Origin: an uncultured Lachnobacterium sp.
GTDB lineage: Bacteria; Bacillota; Clostridia; Lachnospirales; Lachnospiraceae
NCBI GenBank assembly: GCA_900543445.1
Contig: UQRC01000030.1
Coordinates: 1-34,777 of the forward strand
Direction: 5' to 3'
Length of the DNA stretch: 34,777 nucleotides
The position numbers and the translations under genes were made by a program. Under the pieces are notes generated by a model, which did not search any database, was not told where the DNA came from, and saw only the letters and a program-made list of their open reading frames with translations. This document shows, one piece after another, positions 15,670-23,498 of the stretch. The number at the start of each line of letters is the position of its first letter. Position 1 is the first letter of the stretch.

Positions 15670-17178
15670 TTATAGGTATTTTGCACTGAGTCTTAACAAC
15701 TCTTCCTGATTGGTTTCTTTCGTGTTAACGATTCCTGAAAGATGTCCGTTAGACATAACACCAATTCGATTGGTAATACCAAGAATCTCCGGCATCTCGG
15801 AAGATACTACGATGATCGTTTTACCTTCTTTTGCCATCCGGATGATCAGCTCATAGATTTCATATTTCGCACCAACATCGATTCCTCGTGTCGGTTCATC
15901 CATCATGAATACCTGTGGTCCTCTTTCCAGCCACTTTCCGAAGATAACCTTCTGCTGATTACCGCCGGAAAGACTCGTGATCATATCTTCCGGTCCCATA
16001 CATTTTGTATGCATGATCTTGATTTCATTGGCCGTTGCGTTTGTCATCTTCGTATCCGATAGCGGTATTCCCGCTTTATACGATCCAAGATTGGCAATCG
16101 TTGTATTAAAAGTAAGATCACCTTTTAAGAATAATCCATTCGCTTTACGTTCCTCTGTAATCATCGCAAAGCCATAATCCATTGCTTCTTTTGCACTCTT
16201 AAAATTCATAAGGTGTCCATTCAGGTAAACACGACCTGCTGCTCTGGTACGAACACCAAAAATCGTTTCCAGAAGTTCTGTACGCCCTGCACCAACCAAT
16301 CCGTATAATCCAAAGATTTCGCCTTTGCGGACATCAAACGAAATGTCCTGCAGATGTGGCTCATACTTTGTTGACAGATGCTGCACGGATAAGACAACAT
16401 CCCCCGGAGTATTATCAACCGGTGGAAATCGGTTTTCCAGCACACGTCCAACCATGGCTGTGATCAATTCGTTCATATCGGTTTCTTTTGCCGGCTTTGT
16501 CATAACGAGATTACCATCTCGAAGAACGGAGATTTCATCACAGATTTCAAAGATCTCATCCATCTTATGCGAGATATAGATCAGTGAAATTCCTTGTGCT
16601 TTCAACATTCTCATCATTTCAAAAAGCTTATCAACCTCCTGAACCGTCAGGGACGATGTCGGCTCATCAAGAACAATAACCTTGGAATTATAAGAAATTG
16701 CCTTAGCGATCTCACACATCTGACGTTGTGAAACCGACATCTTTTTCATCGGCTGCTCCAGATTGACCGTCATTCCCAGTTTTCGGAACAGTTCGGATGC
16801 CTCAGACTTCATTCTGTTTTCATCAACCATGCCTAATCCATTGCGCGGATAACGTCCGAGGAACAAATTGTCCACTACGTTTCTTTCCAAACACTGATTT
16901 AATTCCTGATGCACCATTGCAATTCCATTCTCAAGGGCATCTTTTGGTCCGGAAAAGTTTACTTCTTTTCCTTCAAGATAGATCGTACCTTCATCTTTCT
17001 GATAGGTGCCGAAGAGGCACTTCATCATCGTTGACTTACCGGCGCCATTCTCACCCATAAGACCCATGACCGTACCCTCTTTCACATCCAGATTGATGTG
17101 GTCAAGAACCCGGTTTCGTCCGAAGGATTTGCACATGCCGCGTATGGATAAGACGATGTTATCTTTCTTATCTTCCAT
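15670..17178 (-). CDS. mglA: Galactose/methyl-galactoside ABC transporter ATPase MglA
   Basis: Protein of 502 residues with two ABC modules, as is usual for this transporter class. Module 1 has Walker A GENGAGKST, signature region MSVSQRQMCEIAKA and Walker B VIVLDEPTSSL. Module 2 has the degenerate P-loop GLVGAGRTELL typical of the family, signature LSGGNQQKV and Walker B VFMMDEPTRGIDVG. It powers hexose uptake together with MglC. AGGAG precedes the ATG. It lies 95 bases after the binding-protein gene, with a terminator hairpin in that gap, and 18 bases before mglC. The family also contains ribose and xylose ATPases; the assignment to galactose rests on the MglB-like partner. Confidence 0.95.
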   Translation of the reverse strand: MEDKKDNIVLSIRGMCKSFGRNRVLDHINLDVKEGTVMGLMGENGAGKSTMMKCLFGTYQKDEGTIYLEGKEVNFSGPKDALENGIAMVHQELNQCLERNVVDNLFLGRYPRNGLGMVDENRMKSEASELFRKLGMTVNLEQPMKKMSVSQRQMCEIAKAISYNSKVIVLDEPTSSLTVQEVDKLFEMMRMLKAQGISLIYISHKMDEIFEICDEISVLRDGNLVMTKPAKETDMNELITAMVGRVLENRFPPVDNTPGDVVLSVQHLSTKYEPHLQDISFDVRKGEIFGLYGLVGAGRTELLETIFGVRTRAAGRVYLNGHLMNFKSAKEAMDYGFAMITEERKANGLFLKGDLTFNTTIANLGSYKAGIPLSDTKMTNATANEIKIMHTKCMGPEDMITSLSGGNQQKVIFGKWLERGPQVFMMDEPTRGIDVGAKYEIYELIIRMAKEGKTIIVVSSEMPEILGITNRIGVMSNGHLSGIVNTKETNQEELLRLSAKYL

Positions 17179-17220
17179 TGCTCTTACTCCTGTCCTATAA
17201 TCGATTAATATGTCTTCTGC

Positions 17221-17254
17221 AAAAAGTTTAGGGAGAATTTCTTCTCCCTAAACT
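17221..17254 (-). terminator. Intercistronic terminator between mglB and mglA
   Basis: A perfect 13-bp stem, AGTTTAGGGAGAA (225-237 of this kilobase) with TTCTCCCTAAACT (242-254), has a 4-base loop and is followed on the minus strand by a T-tract. It lies about 20 bases past the binding-protein stop codon. It should let only part of transcription into mglA-mglC and protect the binding-protein mRNA. Confidence 0.88.
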
Positions 17255-17273
17255 GTCTAAATCCTATCGGTTT

Positions 17274-18569
17274 TTACTGATTAAGGATTGCTGTATATGA
17301 AGCTGCATTGTCTGTCTTAACCATGTTGATTGCAAATGCATCATACTGGCTTGGGTTTCCTAAACGGTTTGTAATGTTGGACTCTGTCTGTCCGTCACCA
17401 CCGATGTACTCAACATCAAGATTTAACAGATCATCATACTTCTGAAGAAGTGGCTGGTAAGTAGAGCTTAAGAAGTTATCAGCTGCATTATAAATGTTCA
17501 GCCATACCTTCTTTGTTGCATGAGCAGACTCATCAAGCTGGTTTGAAACCGGAGCCCATGTAACTGTAGAATCTGTGAAATCCTGATAGTTGTCAGCTGT
17601 AACTGCTACGTTCAATGCGTAGTAAGAACGCTGATCAGCATCATATTTGTAAACATCATCAGTTAATACGTTTCCTGCATCATCAGCAGTTCCGATACCT
17701 GTGTCGATGTCAACTCCGTCTAATGCGTTACGAAGAACACGAAGTGTTAAGTAAGCCTGAACATCAGCATGCTGGCTGATTGTTCCGCCGTATCCCTCTG
17801 CGATAGCTGCAACAGCATCACTGTTTGCATCGTATCCGAATGTAGCTACCTTGTTATCTTTTGACCATGCATTGAACATTGACATTCCCATTCCATCATT
17901 GTTAGATGCAACGATATCAATCTGGTCGCCGAATGAAGATGACCATGTTCCGATTGCATTACCGGCTGTAGCAGCATCCCATGTTGCTCCTGCTGAGTTC
18001 TTCATTTCCTGTGAAGCAAGCTCACGTACTACATAATCTTTACCATTGACAGTAATCTTACCATCCTGTACAACGCTTGCAGATCCGTCTGTATTTGTTC
18101 CTGCCGGATCACTGACGATTTCACCATTATTGTCAACTGCTGTTCCAAGAGCCTTACGAACACCTCTTGTACGAGCAATGGAATCATTATGTCCGATATC
18201 ACCGATTGCAAGTACATATCCGATCACACCATCACCGTTGCGGTCGATTGTATCAATATTTTTTTCAATGTAATCTGCGATCATCTGTCCCTGAAGTTCA
18301 GCACCCTGATTTGCGTCGAAACCTACATAGTAAGTATCTTTGTTAAAGTTTAACGCTGTCATATCAAGTTCACCTGTTGAACTGTTCGATGGCTGACGAT
18401 TGAACCATACTAAAGGCTTATCCTTGTTAGCAACTTCTCCGGAGTTTGTAGCAGAAGCATTTCCGCCACTCTGTGTTCCTGAGTTCGATGCATCTCCACC
18501 TGAGCCACATGCCATAGATGACATAGCAAGGATTGCTGCCATAGTTAAAACCACGATTTTTTTCTTCAT
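17274..18569 (-). CDS. mglB: Galactose-binding lipoprotein MglB, circularly permuted
   Basis: Protein of 431 residues. Signal peptide with a lipobox-like SMAC (Cys21), a Ser/Gly/Asn linker to about 50, then the binding domain in a permuted order. Residues 52-60 (PLVWFNRQP) correspond to the strand around Asn91 of E. coli MglB. Then follow YYVGFDANQGAELQGQMIADYI, the calcium loop DRNGDGVIG, GHNDSIART (His152, Asp154, Arg158), TWDAATA (Trp183), SNNDGMGMS (Asn211) and FGYDANSDA (Asp236). The segment that begins normal MglB comes last, at residues 353-431: VWLNIYNAADNFLS (Asp14, Phe16) to FAINMVKTDNAASYTAI. Asn256 is replaced by Gln. An insert of about 30 residues (about 150-180) is also present. 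It is the first gene of mglBAC, with a strong AGGGGGA ribosome site. It should bind galactose or glucose and feed MglAC. Confidence 0.95.
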   Translation of the reverse strand: MKKKIVVLTMAAILAMSSMACGSGGDASNSGTQSGGNASATNSGEVANKDKPLVWFNRQPSNSSTGELDMTALNFNKDTYYVGFDANQGAELQGQMIADYIEKNIDTIDRNGDGVIGYVLAIGDIGHNDSIARTRGVRKALGTAVDNNGEIVSDPAGTNTDGSASVVQDGKITVNGKDYVVRELASQEMKNSAGATWDAATAGNAIGTWSSSFGDQIDIVASNNDGMGMSMFNAWSKDNKVATFGYDANSDAVAAIAEGYGGTISQHADVQAYLTLRVLRNALDGVDIDTGIGTADDAGNVLTDDVYKYDADQRSYYALNVAVTADNYQDFTDSTVTWAPVSNQLDESAHATKKVWLNIYNAADNFLSSTYQPLLQKYDDLLNLDVEYIGGDGQTESNITNRLGNPSQYDAFAINMVKTDNAASYTAILNQ

Positions 18570-18611
18570 ATTGTATTTCCCCCTTTTGCTTGGTTGTTTG
18601 TTGATATTGAC

Positions 18612-18640
18612 AGTATATCGATTTAGCAGCTTTAACTCTA
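18612..18640 (-). promoter_or_regulatory. Promoter of mglBAC (weak -35)
   Basis: On the minus strand TATACT (18612-18617) is a good -10. The hexamer 17 bases upstream is TAGAGT, a poor -35, which fits a promoter that needs an activator. It lies 43 bases before the ATG. Confidence 0.5.
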
Positions 18641-18643
18641 TAG

Positions 18644-18673
18644 AAAATTTTTCGATGGATATTAAAAATTTTT
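18644..18673 (-). promoter_or_regulatory. Candidate YesN operator: two direct repeats 21 bp apart
   Basis: AAAATTTTT occurs at 18644-18652 and again at 18665-18673, exactly 21 bp apart (two helical turns), directly upstream of the -35 of the mglBAC promoter. This spacing and position are typical of AraC-family activator sites. The core is AT-rich and itself nearly palindromic, so chance occurrence is possible. Confidence 0.45.
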
Positions 18674-18749
18674 ATATTTTTTCGTCATAACCCCCAACAT
18701 CCTTATTATTCTAATTATTCATTCGTCACTTTGCACTATATAAAAGTAG

Positions 18750-18786
18750 CAAAAAGCCTCTCCATACTTGCGCAGAGAGAGGCTTT
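18750..18786 (-). terminator. Terminator of the Bce-type ABC operon
   Basis: AAAGCCTCTC (18753-18762) pairs with GAGAGGCTTT (18776-18785). On the minus strand it is followed by a short T-tract just past the permease stop codon. Confidence 0.85.
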
Positions 18787-18789
18787 CGC

Positions 18790-20823
18790 TTAAATCTGGT
18801 TTCCCACGATCCTGTAATAGGATCTTGATGTAATTTTGAATACGATATAGTAAATGATGGCAAACACAACAAACGTTGCAAGCAGACATCCTGCAAAAAG
18901 CGGTTTGTTTGTCAGATTCAGGATCTGAAGCAGCTTTGTCATCATCGGGAACGCTGCAAGCGTATGGATTGCTGCCGTCACAAGCGGAAGAAGAAATACA
19001 ATTCGCACCTGTGAGCGAATGGAAGTTCGTACCTCCTGATTACTCATTCCGACTTTTTCCATGATCTCATATCGCTGCTTATCCTCGTAGCCTTCCGAAA
19101 TCTGCTTGTAGAAAATGATCATAACGGTAACCATAAGGAAGATCACGCCAAGATAGATTCCGATAAAAAAGAAACCTCCGTAAACACTGAAGAAATCGGT
19201 CTTATTTTCCAACCGGCTCTCCACATAACAGTCTTTCCCGGCAATATCTGCATCCTCAGTCGTCACAAATTTCGCCCGGATCTCCTTGCCCAGTTTGATC
19301 TTCTGTTTGTCCGTTCCGGTCGTGTCCAATCCGATCACGCCCCTGTAACAATTTCCCTGTCCCGGTTCCACTTCCGCGAATAAAGCTTCCAATGTCTCCT
19401 CAGAATCTACAACAACATAGTAGTCTCCCTCTAACATACTTGCCATATAATTATCCTGCCCGGCTCCATAAACTCTCGTATCCGCAATCGGATAAGTATG
19501 GTCCAAAAGCGTGATTGCTTTGCCGTCATATTCCCTGGATGCATATACACAGACTTTCCCAGCCGGCACCTTTGGCACATTTTCTTCTGTAAATTCGTCA
19601 TCCATCGCGATCAGGGAATCTCTTGTGACCAGATTAAGGAGGGACATCTGTCCATCATAACTGGCTTTATCCACCGCAGAGAACGCATCATTGTCTCTTA
19701 TCGCATTCATCTGTATATAGTGGTAATTGCACAGATTACTTACCGATACGCCCAGCTCCTTCGCCATACCCCGAATCTGTGCCTCCGCCTCATCTTCTGT
19801 AATGTTGCTTTTGGCACTTTTGAGCACATCCGCATTCTGATATTCCGTAAAAAGTGTGATCTCCATTGGATAGCGCGCCGCAAGCTCATCATCCACCCCG
19901 GCATACATGCTGACCGTCATAGATACCATCACGAGTACCATCGTTGAGAGGATACAAATACTGGCAAGTCCTGCTGCATTCTGCTTCATGCGATAGATCA
20001 TTCCGGATACCGCCGTAAAATGCTTCGGATGATAATAAAATTTATGGTTATTTCGCATGCCTTTTAACAACGCAATACTTCCGGCTGTAAACAGTGCATA
20101 GGTTCCGACCATGACAAGTACGACTGCGATAAAAAAGAGACTCATAACCTTAAGCGGATTCTTAGTTGTGATTGCGATATAATATGCAACGATGATACAC
20201 ACTGCACCAATGATCGCACGAAGCATTTTGGTCTTCGGCTCCTTCTCGCCGACATTCCCTCCACGGAGAAGTTCAATTGGATTTGCAAGTCCGATCTGCA
20301 TCAGATTATATACAAGCGTCAGGAAATATAGGATTCCAAACACAACCATCGTAAATTCGATTCCTTCATAGTTGACAGAGAAAACAATACTCTCTTTATA
20401 CTGCAGAATACGGTATAAAAGCATCAGCATCAGTCGTGAGAAAAAGATACCGGCTACCAGCCCTCCGGCAATTGCAGCCACTGCAACATACAGCGTCTCA
20501 AGACCAAGGACCTTGGCAATATGCCGCTTCTCCATACCGAGAATATTGTACACACCAATCTCTCTCTTTCTGCGCTTGATAATAAAACTGTTCGTATAGA
20601 AAATAAAAATATAAGAAAAGATACCCATGACCGCGACACCGAGTGCAAAAATCATACGTAACTGCACCACTCCCGGCATATGATCAAGTCCCTTGTTCCC
20701 GTTTAAGAACAGGATCAGATAGAACATTGCAACCGTCACAATTCCGGACAGAATATACGGAAGATAAAGTGTTCTGTTATTTTTAATATTGGTCTTCGCT
20801 AATTTCACATACAGATTACTCAT
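18790..20823 (-). CDS. Bce-type ABC transporter permease (FtsX family)
   Basis: Protein of 677 residues, starting at the ATG that overlaps the ATPase stop in ATGAGTAA. An in-frame GTG 12 bases earlier is less likely. It has the BceB/VraE plan: ten predicted membrane helices with FtsX-like blocks (about 50-310 and 560-675) and a large extracellular domain between helices 7 and 8 (about 320-540). It ends in a membrane block beginning FFFIGIYLGVIFLMVTVMIIFYKQISEGYEDKQRYEIMEKVGMS. Such permeases work with BceA and directly with the BceS kinase to detect and remove peptide antibiotics such as bacitracin and lantibiotics. The kinase and regulator genes lie directly upstream. The particular antibiotic cannot be read from the sequence. 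Confidence 0.92.
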   Translation of the reverse strand: MSNLYVKLAKTNIKNNRTLYLPYILSGIVTVAMFYLILFLNGNKGLDHMPGVVQLRMIFALGVAVMGIFSYIFIFYTNSFIIKRRKREIGVYNILGMEKRHIAKVLGLETLYVAVAAIAGGLVAGIFFSRLMLMLLYRILQYKESIVFSVNYEGIEFTMVVFGILYFLTLVYNLMQIGLANPIELLRGGNVGEKEPKTKMLRAIIGAVCIIVAYYIAITTKNPLKVMSLFFIAVVLVMVGTYALFTAGSIALLKGMRNNHKFYYHPKHFTAVSGMIYRMKQNAAGLASICILSTMVLVMVSMTVSMYAGVDDELAARYPMEITLFTEYQNADVLKSAKSNITEDEAEAQIRGMAKELGVSVSNLCNYHYIQMNAIRDNDAFSAVDKASYDGQMSLLNLVTRDSLIAMDDEFTEENVPKVPAGKVCVYASREYDGKAITLLDHTYPIADTRVYGAGQDNYMASMLEGDYYVVVDSEETLEALFAEVEPGQGNCYRGVIGLDTTGTDKQKIKLGKEIRAKFVTTEDADIAGKDCYVESRLENKTDFFSVYGGFFFIGIYLGVIFLMVTVMIIFYKQISEGYEDKQRYEIMEKVGMSNQEVRTSIRSQVRIVFLLPLVTAAIHTLAAFPMMTKLLQILNLTNKPLFAGCLLATFVVFAIIYYIVFKITSRSYYRIVGNQI

Positions 20824-21583
20824 GTCGCTCACCACCTGTCGTCAGAACGGTCAATGTGTCAGAGATTTTGACATACATCTGCTCGTTCGTCATATTTCCG
20901 CGATAGATCTGATGGAATACTTCGCCATCCTTGATAAAAAGCACGCGGTTCGCATGGCTTGCAGCCTGTGTGCTGTGCGTTACCATAAGAATTGTCTGTC
21001 CGTCCTCGTTAATCTGATTGAAAAGTTTTAATAGTTCTCCAGAAGCCTTAGAATCCAATGCTCCTGTAGGCTCATCTGCAAGAATCAGCTCCGGTTTCGT
21101 GATGAGAGCGCGCGCAACTGCTGCCCTCTGCTTCTGTCCACCAGACACTTCATACGGATACTTGTCAAGAATCCGGTCGATGCCAAGTTTGATTGCGATC
21201 GGCATCAGCCACTCCTGCATCTGTTTATACGGAACCTTGGACAATACAAGCGGTAGTAAAATATTGTCTTTCAACGAAAAATTGTCAAGCAGATTAAAAT
21301 CCTGAAATACGAACCCAAGATGCTCTCGCCGGAACATAGAAAGTTCCTTTTCCTTCACCGATACTAGATTCTTTCCGTTAATGCGAACTTCACCGGCAGT
21401 CGGCTTATCCAGTGCTGCTAAAATATTAAGAAGCGTTGTCTTGCCGGATCCGGACTCACCCATGATTGCCACATATTCGCCCTGCTCCACCGTAAAATTA
21501 ATGTTGGAAAGTGCCTGCACCTGATTTCCACCGAACCGTGTCGTATAGATCTTTTTCAGATTACTTACTTCTAAGATTGCCAT
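20816..21583 (-). CDS. Bce-type ABC transporter ATPase
   Basis: Protein of 255 residues with a single ABC domain: Walker A GESGSGKTT (about 38-46), Q-loop in FVFQDFNLLDNFSL, signature VSGGQKQRAAVARAL, Walker B LILADEPTGALD and switch His in MVTHS. This is the MacB/LolD/BceA class that partners FtsX-type permeases. Its stop codon overlaps the permease start. A probable regulator site and promoter lie in the 175-bp gap upstream, so the transporter pair forms its own inducible operon behind the kinase gene. Confidence 0.95.
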   Translation of the reverse strand: MAILEVSNLKKIYTTRFGGNQVQALSNINFTVEQGEYVAIMGESGSGKTTLLNILAALDKPTAGEVRINGKNLVSVKEKELSMFRREHLGFVFQDFNLLDNFSLKDNILLPLVLSKVPYKQMQEWLMPIAIKLGIDRILDKYPYEVSGGQKQRAAVARALITKPELILADEPTGALDSKASGELLKLFNQINEDGQTILMVTHSTQAASHANRVLFIKDGEVFHQIYRGNMTNEQMYVKISDTLTVLTTGGERHE

Positions 21584-21674
21584 TGTTTTACTCCTTTTTA
21601 CCTCGTTGCCTGGGCAATTTGGAATTCCCCATGATGAGATTTCAAAATTGCTTAACTTCGTTCTTACAGGAATC

Positions 21675-21703
21675 AGTGTAGCAAAAAGCCGAAATGCGAG
21701 CCA
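21675..21703 (-). promoter_or_regulatory. Possible promoter of the Bce ABC operon
   Basis: On the minus strand TACACT (21675-21680) stands 17 bases after TGGCTC (21698-21703). The -35 is weak, as expected for an activated promoter, and the inverted repeat lies 30-45 bases upstream of it. Confidence 0.35.
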
Positions 21704-21712
21704 TCGAATCAG

Positions 21713-21748
21713 CTTACATTTCGACCTCCAATCTTACATTTTTGTAAG
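21713..21748 (-). promoter_or_regulatory. BceR-like operator plus half-site
   Basis: CTTACA-TTTT-TGTAAG (21733-21748) is a perfect 6-4-6 inverted repeat. A further half-site CTTACATT lies at 21713-21720, 20 bp away. The spacing matches known BceR-type operators, which have an inverted TxACA half-site with an A/T-rich 4-bp centre in front of their transporter genes. Confidence 0.7.
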
Positions 21749-21758
21749 GTATCCTATA

Positions 21759-22796
21759 TCATTTCTGAAATCCGATCCATACAGTTGTTCCCTCGCCCTG
21801 TACAGACTCCATCCGGATCGTGTGTCCCAGTTTCGTCAGCACCAGCCTGCACAAATACAGACCGATTCCTGTCGATTTCTTGTCCGCATGTCCGTTATAA
21901 CCGGTGTAACCTTTCTCGAAAACGCGTGACAGATCTTCCGCACGGATTCCAATCCCGTGATCAGCAATCTTAAGATAATCCACATTCTCTTCTGGCACCG
22001 TCTCAATCACGATCTGCTGCCCTGCGCGCGAATATTTGATTGCATTCGACAATATCTGCTCGAGCGCAAACGCCACCCACTTGGCATCTGTCGTTACCAT
22101 CACATCCGTTCCCTCATACTGAAGCGGTATATGTGCGCGCACCATGAGTCCGGCATATTTGTGGATCACTTCACGCACAATATCATCCAGCCGGAGTTTT
22201 TCCAGGACGTAATCATTGCCCGGTGTATTGACTCGCTGGTACTGTAGCGCCATATTGACATACTGTTCGATGTCGAACAGTTCCTTCTCTAACTCAGCCT
22301 GCACCTGCAACGAATCTGTCTCTTCCGCTCCGCTCGTAATCACATCCCCCTCTTCCAACCGATTTCTCTGCACCTGTTGAAGCAGACGCATCGCTGCGAT
22401 CGGTGTCTTGATCTGATGCACCCACATTGCATAATACTCACGCATCTCTGACTGATTTCTCGCGTAGGAAGCAGCCTCTTCCCTGCGTTGCAAATCCAGA
22501 TCTTCGATCATCTCCTGGTACAGCTCCTCATATGCATCCTTTCCCTCCGGAAGCACGACCTCCTCATTTTTCAGCCACTTACCACATTCCTCCAACCGTC
22601 GTACCCTTCGTGCGTAGTGTAAATAACCACTCACAAATACAACCGCACATAAGAAGATCTCCACCCCTGCAAAATACAGCTGGTCCGTTAGCGCGACATG
22701 CATCAGAAACATATAAAATACACCAAACGCCATCATCGCGATCGCGCATGCCATCCAGAGACGATTTCTTTTGATATATGATCCTACCAATTTCAT
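21759..22796 (-). CDS. Intramembrane-sensing histidine kinase (BceS-like)
   Basis: Protein of 345 residues. Two close transmembrane helices (about 13-33 and 38-60) with almost no extracellular loop, the hallmark of intramembrane-sensing kinases that receive their signal from a Bce-type transporter. The kinase core has MWVHQIKTPIAAMRL with the phospho-acceptor His, the N-box EQILSNAIKYS, the G1 box DHGIGIRAEDLSRVFEKGYTG and the G2 box KSTGIGLYLCRLV. It starts within the end of the regulator gene (4-bp overlap, ATGA). The transporter genes follow after the operator-containing gap. Confidence 0.94.
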   Translation of the reverse strand: MKLVGSYIKRNRLWMACAIAMMAFGVFYMFLMHVALTDQLYFAGVEIFLCAVVFVSGYLHYARRVRRLEECGKWLKNEEVVLPEGKDAYEELYQEMIEDLDLQRREEAASYARNQSEMREYYAMWVHQIKTPIAAMRLLQQVQRNRLEEGDVITSGAEETDSLQVQAELEKELFDIEQYVNMALQYQRVNTPGNDYVLEKLRLDDIVREVIHKYAGLMVRAHIPLQYEGTDVMVTTDAKWVAFALEQILSNAIKYSRAGQQIVIETVPEENVDYLKIADHGIGIRAEDLSRVFEKGYTGYNGHADKKSTGIGLYLCRLVLTKLGHTIRMESVQGEGTTVWIGFQK

Positions 22797-23467
22797 CCGA
22801 TCCGGTAACCAATCCCTTTCTTCGTAATAATAAAGTCCTCAAGTCCGATCGTTGCAAGCTTCTTACGCAGACGATTCACATTCACAGAAAGTGTATTTTC
22901 GTCCACATACGCATCGTTCTCCCAAAGCTTCGTCATAAGCGCATCGCGCGATACGATCTTCTCCTTATTCTCAAACAGTGTCTGCAAGATGCGAAGTTCA
23001 TTCTTCGTCAGTTCCATCTTTTGATCCTGATAAGATAATGTCGCATCTGCAAGATTTAGTATTGCTCCATTGTGTTCACTCAGGCTCGCGCTGCCCGCAA
23101 AATCATAACTTCTTCGCAGCAAAGCCTGGATCTTTGCAGTCAGCACTTCAAGAGTAAACGGTTTGGCCACAAAATCATCGCCACCCATACTGACCGCCAT
23201 CACAATATTCATATCATCTGACATCGATGACAGAAAGATGATCGGCAGCTGCGAGATCTGACGGATCTGCGTACACCAATGGTATCCATTGTAAAAAGGC
23301 AGATGAATATCCATCAGTACCAATTGTGGATCAAACGCAGCAAATTCTTCCATCACTTCATCAAAATTCTCCACACAATGAACGGTATAATTCCATTTCT
23401 CCAGATGATTCTTCACCGTTCTTGCGATCACTTCATCATCTTCCACTATAAAAATTCGATACATCAT
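22793..23467 (-). CDS. OmpR-family response regulator (BceR-like)
   Basis: Protein of 224 residues. Receiver domain with EDD at 9-11, phospho-acceptor Asp53 in LVLMDIHLP and Lys in AKPF. The C-terminal winged helix ends KLWENDAYVDENTLSVNVNRLRKKLATIGLEDFIITKKGIGYRI. Two adjacent ATG codons are possible; the second (23464) is better spaced from AAGGAG. It overlaps the kinase gene by 4 bases. It should bind the inverted repeat at 21733-21748 and activate the transporter genes, as BceR does. Confidence 0.94.
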   Translation of the reverse strand: MMYRIFIVEDDEVIARTVKNHLEKWNYTVHCVENFDEVMEEFAAFDPQLVLMDIHLPFYNGYHWCTQIRQISQLPIIFLSSMSDDMNIVMAVSMGGDDFVAKPFTLEVLTAKIQALLRRSYDFAGSASLSEHNGAILNLADATLSYQDQKMELTKNELRILQTLFENKEKIVSRDALMTKLWENDAYVDENTLSVNVNRLRKKLATIGLEDFIITKKGIGYRIG

Positions 23468-23498
23468 AAACTCCTTCGGACTTATCCGAGTATATCAG

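Noticed and set aside
17274..18569. The odd segment order of the mgl binding protein as a frameshift, misassembly or gene fusion
   Set aside because: The reading frame is uninterrupted, each MglB segment occurs once, the ligand residues are conserved on both sides of the join, and the signal peptide and linker are intact. A plain permutation explains it best.
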